Source: an uncultured Lachnospiraceae bacterium
Lineage (GTDB): Bacteria; Bacillota; Clostridia; Lachnospirales; Lachnospiraceae
Direction of reading: 5' to 3'
DNA length: 35,128 bases
Assembly: GCA_949472775.1 (NCBI GenBank)
Contig: CASWVG010000028.1
Coordinates: 1-35,128, forward strand
This document shows, one piece after another, positions 29,921 through 35,128 of the stretch (the first letter of the stretch is position 1; each line of letters starts with the position of its first letter). Under the pieces are notes generated by a model. The model did not search any database, was not told the origin of the DNA, and worked only from the letters and a program-made list of their open reading frames with translations. The translations under genes were made by a program, and so were the position numbers.

Positions 29921-30847
29921 CTAGTTCCCATCCCTGCTGTCAAAAGTCAAAAGCGAGGCATCTATTTTTAATGCCTGGAACAAATCCATCCAAAATTCCC
30001 ATGATTCCTCTCCCGCATTATCGTTCCTGTCAAATTTCTCCTTCACCTCCTTCCACCTTTTGGGATCAAAGATGCATACCCAGCTGTTAATGCCATCTTT
30101 GTTCAGAAATGTAATGCTGTTTGGTCCGATCTGCATAATGCCCCCCGAGGTTCGCTTTGTCAGTCCTCTGACTTCAAAAGTTGCATGGAACCATGCCTCT
30201 TCATAGGAATGGACAAGATTCGGATATTGGGACAGATACTCTTTGGCAAGGGAATCCAGCTTTTCGCGGGCTTCTTTATCCATGATGATCTGTCCGCCGC
30301 TGCTCTCAAAACCGTTTGGCGTTATGTACCGTATCCCTGTCTTCTGATCCTGCTGGACCGAGAAGTTTACGAGCGGCTTTTCGTATAATTCCGAAACGTC
30401 CAGTGCTTCCTTCAGCCCCTGTTCCAGTTCCTCATCCACCACAACCATATTAAAGAGCCCACATCCCAGATCATTGATCAGAAATTTAAGTCCTGTCTTT
30501 TCATCTACCTGTACATCGTCTTTATTCAGTTTCCAGCGAAAGGCTTCATTACCGCCACGCTCTTTGTCATAAATGCACAGATACCCGCCCGGCTTCCACG
30601 TAATGGAATATCTCTCTGTTTCAACCTCTTTGGCGGCGTGTGTATCATACCTGTGCATATTCACCTGAAGTATTCTTCCATATACTCCGCAATCGGATAT
30701 CTTATTTCTTTCCGCTCTGGTATAGGAGTCCAGACCTGCATTTGCTCTCCGCAACAGGGTATCCTCAAAACGTCCGCTCCCCATATTTTTTATGTTCTCC
30801 GACGGTTCTGGCTTATATGCTGATGAAGATATGCCATTTATCTGCAT
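29921..30847 (-). CDS. Unknown 308-residue protein with MQINGISS leader
   Basis: The protein starts MQINGISSSAYKP, resembling in pattern the MSICGIGSL start of the shared-leader genes, followed by a low-complexity stretch and then a folded region of about 250 residues with alternating strands (YLCIYDKERGGNEAFRWKL, GQIIMDKEAREKLDSLAKEYL). No hydrophobic signal peptide or membrane helix is present. ATG 30847 is chosen because GAAGGAAGG lies upstream; the longer frame to 30940 has no site. I do not recognise the family. It is the next minus-strand gene after the BlaI/M56 operon terminator, so it has its own transcription start. Confidence 0.72.
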   Translation of the reverse strand: MQINGISSSAYKPEPSENIKNMGSGRFEDTLLRRANAGLDSYTRAERNKISDCGVYGRILQVNMHRYDTHAAKEVETERYSITWKPGGYLCIYDKERGGNEAFRWKLNKDDVQVDEKTGLKFLINDLGCGLFNMVVVDEELEQGLKEALDVSELYEKPLVNFSVQQDQKTGIRYITPNGFESSGGQIIMDKEAREKLDSLAKEYLSQYPNLVHSYEEAWFHATFEVRGLTKRTSGGIMQIGPNSITFLNKDGINSWVCIFDPKRWKEVKEKFDRNDNAGEESWEFWMDLFQALKIDASLLTFDSRDGN

Positions 30848-30945
30848 TAGATTTTCCTTCCTTCGATATAAAGTTTGAATTAAATTCATCTCTTCCTTAC
30901 TTCCCAGTCTGTATAATCCAATATTTAAGAAAAAGATCAAAAAGT

Positions 30946-30984
30946 GCTAGAACTACATGTATGTAGTTCTAGCACTAATATAGC
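30946..30984 (-). terminator. Terminator of the BlaI/M56 operon
   Basis: A perfect 16-bp inverted repeat, AGTGCTAGAACTACAT and its complement, lies around a two-base centre (about 30949-30982). On the minus strand it is followed by TTTTTGATCTTTTT. Stem length and the T-rich tail fit an intrinsic terminator about 80 bp past the M56 stop. Confidence 0.75.
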
Positions 30985-31057
30985 TCTCTTGAATACTGAT
31001 GTCAAGTAAAAAACCGCATTTTTACTTTCCAACTATTCATGTCGTATAACTTTCATT

Positions 31058-32374
31058 TTAATGTGTGCATTTTGTTGATGTTTCTGTATGGGAATACCCT
31101 TTCATTTCCAGCCTGCCACACTTACTGCATCTGTCTGCATAATAATAATCCGTCTTGCAACTTCCATCCGAATACTTACGATGATCGACCACACATCCAC
31201 TCACATAGGAATGTATACATCCCGCTTTTTCAGTACTAGGGATCTGAATCTCCGGCAATTCATAACAGATTCCATCATTCCCCACAAATTTCATATAATT
31301 CAACGTTTCTTCTTCAGAATATTGTATTTCTTCCATCAAAAAAAATCTTGCAGCCTTCTCATCTTGAGCCGTTTCTAAAAACGCCGCTTCTGCCCCACTT
31401 ATCACCTGCGGATTCTCATACGCGCAGACACTCAAAGATCCCCCAAACAAAATAGCCACTCCCAATAACAGGGACGCCATTCTCTCTATCCTATTTCTTT
31501 TTCTGCTCTCCATCATATTAATCAACCTCCATTTAATCATTTTTTTGCTTCCACTTAAGTATGTCCGATATTTTCTTTTGTCAAGTCCATCATCCTGCGC
31601 CATACTAATAATCAAGTTTCCATACCTCTTTCGTGCCGCTTTATCAAGATCCCGTACCAAAATGGCATCACAGCTCTGTTCACAATAAACAGACATTGCA
31701 TAAAAGAAAAGATACACCAAAGGGTTAAACCAATGCAGAAGAATAGCAAGCAGACTAAGATACCGCCATGCTACATCTGCCCTCTTTACATGGATCAGTT
31801 CATGTTTAAGACTGTAATAAATCTCTTCCTCTGTCAGTCCTCTTTCCGGTATGATGACATATTTTCGGAAAACTCCCATTGTACAGACCGTTTCAACTTC
31901 ATCGGCACACAGTAATACGATCCTTTTTTTGATACCGACTTCCTTTTTAACCCTTTCAAATATCTCCAGATAATTTGACTGACTCACCTGCGGGTTTCCA
32001 ACTGCCGCCTTCGCCTCGCGATATTTCCACAAATTTTTGGCACCTGCCAGCAGCAGCCCGCACACCCAGACAAACCACATGACAATTATGTATGTCTGAA
32101 AGTTTATATGAAGTCTCCCGCCCTCTTCTATTCCAATGAAATTCATTGTCGCAATGTCATTCATGTCCCACTGCTGCCGAATGCCCAGTATACGGAGCAA
32201 TCCATATTTATACCCACTGTTGTACTTGGGAAACGGCAGACAGAAGAAAAGCAGGTCAAGCTTGAGCATACTGTACGCCCATCCAGGAGAAATCACTTTT
32301 TTCCCAAAAACAGCGCACAGCACAATGGCAAGGAATACCAGACTTCCGCTAAGTGACATTGCCAGAATAAGCAT
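31058..32374 (-). CDS. M56-family (BlaR1/MecR1-like) membrane metallopeptidase sensor
   Basis: This 438-residue protein has membrane helices near 1-25, 35-50, 92-112, 203-230 and about 305-325. The zinc protease motif HELIH is at 191-195, with a likely third ligand Glu232 in CEQSCD. Beyond the last helix there is an outside tail of about 110 residues that ends in a Cys/His-rich segment (about 387-438) with a CSKCG pair, instead of the penicillin-binding domain of BlaR1. Known logic: an outside signal activates the protease, which relieves the BlaI-type repressor. The ATG overlaps the repressor's stop by one base (TAATG), so translation is coupled. Confidence 0.88.
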   Translation of the reverse strand: MLILAMSLSGSLVFLAIVLCAVFGKKVISPGWAYSMLKLDLLFFCLPFPKYNSGYKYGLLRILGIRQQWDMNDIATMNFIGIEEGGRLHINFQTYIIVMWFVWVCGLLLAGAKNLWKYREAKAAVGNPQVSQSNYLEIFERVKKEVGIKKRIVLLCADEVETVCTMGVFRKYVIIPERGLTEEEIYYSLKHELIHVKRADVAWRYLSLLAILLHWFNPLVYLFFYAMSVYCEQSCDAILVRDLDKAARKRYGNLIISMAQDDGLDKRKYRTYLSGSKKMIKWRLINMMESRKRNRIERMASLLLGVAILFGGSLSVCAYENPQVISGAEAAFLETAQDEKAARFFLMEEIQYSEEETLNYMKFVGNDGICYELPEIQIPSTEKAGCIHSYVSGCVVDHRKYSDGSCKTDYYYADRCSKCGRLEMKGYSHTETSTKCTH

Positions 32375-32763
32375 TACATGTCCTCCAGAAACTTTCTCAG
32401 TTCGTCCGCCTCTTTCCCGCTCAGTTTTTCGCCTCCGCTAAATGCCGACATAAACAGATTCAGGGATCCGTCAAAATAGGAATCCAGGAGATGCCTCGCC
32501 CGCTCCCTGTCGTACTGCTGTCTGTTTAGCGCCGCCTTAAAATACCGCCTTTTCTTGAAACGTTCTTCCCCTTCACACCGGACAGATATGACACCTTTTT
32601 GTTCCATACGTGTTAAAAATGTTGATAATGTCTGCTTTTTCCACCCCTTTTCCGAGTCCTCTCCAAACTGTGCCGCAAAATCCCTGTAGGAATACTCTTT
32701 GTCTTCCTTCCACATCCACTCCAAAATCTCTTTTTCAGAGTCAGAAAGTAATATTTCATTCAT
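32374..32763 (-). CDS. BlaI/MecI/CopY-family transcriptional repressor
   Basis: This 129-residue protein has the family's winged-helix N-terminal domain (about 1-75), including SEKEILEWMW, KKQTLSTFLTRMEQKG and the wing near KKRRYFKA, and a C-terminal dimerisation helix region (about 80-129). Length is normal. AAGGAGGATAAAAC precedes the ATG. It is the first gene of the operon and likely represses it, because a BlaI-like operator lies inside the promoter. The paired M56 protease downstream would inactivate it. Targets beyond this operon are unknown; a beta-lactamase or penicillin-binding gene is not in the window. Confidence 0.92.
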   Translation of the reverse strand: MNEILLSDSEKEILEWMWKEDKEYSYRDFAAQFGEDSEKGWKKQTLSTFLTRMEQKGVISVRCEGEERFKKRRYFKAALNRQQYDRERARHLLDSYFDGSLNLFMSAFSGGEKLSGKEADELRKFLEDM

Positions 32764-32786
32764 CGTTTTATCCTCCTTGTCTCCTC

Positions 32787-32815
32787 ATAGTACTACACAT
32801 CTGTATTCCCGTCAA
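32787..32815 (-). promoter_or_regulatory. BlaI operon promoter with embedded operator
   Basis: On the minus strand TTGACG (32815-32810), a 17-bp spacer and TACTAT (32792-32787) form a strong promoter. The spacer contains TACAGATGTGTA (32805-32794). TACA-GA-TGTG matches the BlaI/CopY consensus TACA-NN-TGTA with one difference. A repressor there would cover both promoter boxes. Confidence 0.7.
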
Positions 32816-32838
32816 TGCGAAGCCGCTAATCTCTATTG

Positions 32839-32876
32839 AAAAAAACCCCGCACGCTCAATTTAATGAACGTACGGG
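32839..32876 (-). terminator. Intrinsic terminator of glgB
   Basis: On the minus strand CCCGTACGTTCA, loop TTAAAT, TGAGCGTGCGGG form a 12-bp stem with three G-U pairs, followed by G and a run of seven T (complement of 32839-32845). It lies a few bases past the glgB stop. Confidence 0.85.
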
Positions 32877-32887
32877 TCATTTTCAAC

Positions 32888-34867
32888 TTAGAAAAGGAAT
32901 ACCGCAGCCGTATAAGGCGGCAGATCAAACGAGATACTGTAGTCCTTAAAATTACAGGGTTCTTTCACCGCGGCGATTTCAGCGGGAATCACGTTTCCGT
33001 TTCCGCCAAACCGCTTATCGTCACTGTTTAGGAGCAGCTTATACTTTTTCTTCTTCGGCACCCCGATCTTATAGTTCTCCCATTTCATAGGGGTCATATT
33101 GAGTACAAACAAAATGTTGTTCTTGCCTGTCTTATCCTTGCGGTAAAAACTGTATGTACTGCGGTCCGCATCGTCGGCATTCAGCCACTCGAAACCTGCC
33201 CAGTCATTGTCAATCGTATACAAGGCGGGGTACTTATTATAAAGGGAAAGCAGTTCCTTCACATACTCATGCATGCCCTTATTCTGCTCTTCACCGAGCA
33301 GATTCCAGTCTAACTCCCTTGTCTCGCTCCACTCTCTCTCCTGGCCAAAATCCTGTCCCATAAAGAGCAGCTTCTTGCCGGAATGTCCCATCATATAGCC
33401 GTATCCCACGCGCAGATTCGCGTATTTGTCTACCGGATATCCGGGCATCTTATTGACCATAGAGCACTTCAGATGCACAACCTCATCGTGAGAAAGGGGC
33501 AGAATATAGTTTTCGCTGTTGTTGTAGCTCATGGCAAAGGTCATGGCGTAGTGGTTATTCTTACGGAAATACGGATCAAGCTTCATATATTCGCAGAAGT
33601 CATGCATCCATCCCATATTCCACTTAAAGCTGAAGCCAAGACCATCCTCTTCCACTTTGCCTGTAACCTTCGGCCACGCGGTAGACTCCTCCGCAATGGT
33701 GAGGAACCCGGGGTATGCACCATGCACCACGGAATTTAAGTGCTTAAAGAACTCGATCGCATCCAGGTTTTCATTTCCGCCGTACTTATTGGGCACCCAC
33801 TGGCCCGCCTGTTTACTATAATCCAGATAAAGCATGGACGCGACGGCGTCAATCCGAATACCGTCAATGTGGTACTCCCTGATCCAGTAGAGCACATTCG
33901 CAATCAGGAAATTTCTGACTTCATTCTTTGCGTAGTTAAAAATCTTCGTGCCCCAGTCGGGATGCTCGCCAATCCTCGGATCGGGATGCTCAAAGATACA
34001 CTGTCCGTCGAAACGTCCGAGCCCGTGCGCATCAGTCGCAAAGTGCGCAGGAACCCAGTCGAGAATTACACCGATTTTATTCTTATGCAGCTTGTTGATC
34101 AGATACATAAAATCGGACGGGTCTCCGTGTCTGGAAGTGGGTGCGTAATAACCTGTCACCTGATACCCCCAGGAGCCGTCAAACGGATATTCCGCAATAC
34201 CCATAAGCTCTATATGCGTGTAGTGCATCTCTTTCAAATAATCTACGATTCGGTCTGCAAACTCACGGTAATTATAAAAGCCTTCCTCCGTGCCGTCGGG
34301 ATGTTTCATCCAGGAACCAATATGACACTCATAAATCGCCATAGGCTCCTGATTATAATCCTTACCGTCCCTGGCCGCCATCCATGCGCTGTCCGACCAC
34401 TTAAACTTACTGATATCAAAGGTTCTGGAAGCATTGCCCGGACGCATCTCCGCATAGTTGGCAAAGGGATCCGCTTTATAGAGCTTTTCGCCCGCAGGCG
34501 TGCGGATCAGATACTTGTAAAGCTCATTCTCACCCACGCCCGGAATAAAAAGTTTATAGATCCCGCCGGGACCTAGCTTCTCCATCTCATCCTTTTCTTC
34601 ATCCCAGCCGTTAAAAGTTCCTATCACGTGAACGCTGGCGGCGTTGGGCGCCCACACAGCGAAGAACATACCTTTCACGCCGTTTTCTACGGAAGGATGC
34701 GCTCCCAGCTTTTTATAAATATCATAGTGTGTTCCCTGGGCAAACACATACTGGTCGGCCTCAGAGATAAACACCTCCTCCGTCGCTTCCTTCTCCACTG
34801 TTTTTGGCGTCGTCTTTACCTGCTTTTTCTGCACTTCTGGCGACTTAGCCGTTTTCTTTGCTGCCAT
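32888..34867 (-). CDS. glgB: 1,4-alpha-glucan branching enzyme
   Basis: This 659-residue enzyme of family GH13 makes alpha-1,6 branches in glycogen. A CBM48 N-terminal module (about 60-150) precedes the catalytic barrel. Catalytic residues are visible: Asp340 in GIRIDAV (nucleophile), Glu393 in IAEEST (acid/base) and Asp461 in LSHDEVV (stabiliser); DWVPAHF near 270 is another GH13 region. The first 30 residues are a Lys/Thr/Glu-rich extension without known function. GGGGGTTAGATT precedes the ATG. A terminator follows the stop. It is separated by about 55 bp from an upstream gene of unknown family. Confidence 0.97.
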   Translation of the reverse strand: MAAKKTAKSPEVQKKQVKTTPKTVEKEATEEVFISEADQYVFAQGTHYDIYKKLGAHPSVENGVKGMFFAVWAPNAASVHVIGTFNGWDEEKDEMEKLGPGGIYKLFIPGVGENELYKYLIRTPAGEKLYKADPFANYAEMRPGNASRTFDISKFKWSDSAWMAARDGKDYNQEPMAIYECHIGSWMKHPDGTEEGFYNYREFADRIVDYLKEMHYTHIELMGIAEYPFDGSWGYQVTGYYAPTSRHGDPSDFMYLINKLHKNKIGVILDWVPAHFATDAHGLGRFDGQCIFEHPDPRIGEHPDWGTKIFNYAKNEVRNFLIANVLYWIREYHIDGIRIDAVASMLYLDYSKQAGQWVPNKYGGNENLDAIEFFKHLNSVVHGAYPGFLTIAEESTAWPKVTGKVEEDGLGFSFKWNMGWMHDFCEYMKLDPYFRKNNHYAMTFAMSYNNSENYILPLSHDEVVHLKCSMVNKMPGYPVDKYANLRVGYGYMMGHSGKKLLFMGQDFGQEREWSETRELDWNLLGEEQNKGMHEYVKELLSLYNKYPALYTIDNDWAGFEWLNADDADRSTYSFYRKDKTGKNNILFVLNMTPMKWENYKIGVPKKKKYKLLLNSDDKRFGGNGNVIPAEIAAVKEPCNFKDYSISFDLPPYTAAVFLF

Positions 34868-34921
34868 AATCTAACCCCCTGTTTTTATTCCGTTAAGAGT
34901 TCATGGTTACTGCATAAATAC

Positions 34922-35128
34922 TTAGTAATGCATGAAGTCTTTCTCACGCAAAATAATCATGTCCTCTTCATCATACCTCTTTGCGAGCAAAATATCCATA
35001 AAATGTTTCGGCGTTTTTTTATTGGCGTACTCAATCGCCTCATCCACCAGATCTCTCACCTCGGCGATTGTCACCTCATGGTCGCTCGTCTGTCGGTCCG
35101 CAATTCTTGTGTGGAGCGCCAGAATACC
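34922..35128 (-). CDS. Partial unknown protein, C-terminal 68 residues
   Basis: The frame enters from the right edge and ends with TAA at 34922-34924. The visible end contains [38 protein letters not shown] and [18 protein letters not shown] segments: charged and helical, no membrane helix. I do not recognise the family. The codon choice and lack of stops make it a real gene; the N-terminus lies outside the window. It is upstream of glgB on the same strand with no visible terminator between, so the two may be co-transcribed. Confidence 0.75.
   Translation of the reverse strand, partial: GILALHTRIADRQTSDHEVTIAEVRDLVDEAIEYANKKTPKHFMDILLAKRYDEEDMIILREKDFMHY

Noticed and set aside
30949..30982. 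Perfect 16-bp inverted repeat as an operator for the BlaI repressor (contains ACTACA and TGTAGT)
   Set aside because: It lies after the M56 stop and is followed by T-rich DNA on the minus strand, fitting a terminator; the half-site spacing does not match TACA-NN-TGTA. A second role cannot be excluded.
1..35128. CRISPR array, prophage or complete insertion sequence
   Set aside because: No regularly spaced repeats, phage structural genes or intact transposase were seen; the only mobile element is the intron relic.

Overview
The window reads as chromosome of a Gram-positive, flagellated gut-type Lachnospiraceae (Clostridia). Supporting signs are a Gram-positive Tad/Flp pilus operon without an outer-membrane secretin, a DUF5702 and a DUF6382/FHA protein inside it, a BofA/YaaL pair, a DUF6240-type flagellar gene ahead of flagellin and FliS, and strong AGGAGG-type ribosome sites. 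Almost every gene is on the minus strand; the clear exception is the yaaL-like gene at 17842-18129. Family calls come from motifs and memory, since no search could be run.

Layout: 1-51 is the 5' part of a tRNA-Ser(GCT) with a consensus promoter. 244-4506 holds housekeeping genes: a two-subunit class I fumarase, a HIT protein, a flavodoxin/SCP2 protein and a rhomboid protease. 4567-6860 is a probable SOS operon: a LexA-box promoter, an unknown 99-residue protein, a Y-family polymerase (dinB) and an abasic-site crosslinking protein (yedK/SRAP). 7042-17253 is an 11-gene Tad pilus operon in the order prepilin peptidase, TadZ, TadA, TadB, TadC, Flp pilin, DUF5702, TadE-like with Cys/His modules, second prepilin peptidase, TadE-like, DUF6382/FHA. 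The first TadE-like gene has a 31-bp inverted repeat wrapped around its start region. 17290-18129 is bofA facing away from yaaL. 18202-23221 is a flagellar operon (FliK-like DUF6240 protein, flagellin, FliS) with a sigma-28-type promoter that overlaps the terminator of the upstream genes, and a leader able to form a pseudoknot.

23335-28554 is a mosaic accessory region. Two genes share a 266-bp promoter-plus-leader unit but have unrelated bodies. Fragments of the same family lie between and after them, and a decayed group II intron sits behind a terminator. 28676-30847 has two secreted proteins and another cell-specific protein. 31058-32763 is a BlaI/M56 sensor operon with a putative BlaI operator inside its promoter. 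32888-34867 is glgB, and the window ends inside an unknown gene.

The most interesting items are the inverted-repeat start cassette in the pilus operon (possible invertible or MITE-derived leader), the shared-leader/variable-body family under a flagellar-type promoter, and the unknown small protein leading the SOS operon.
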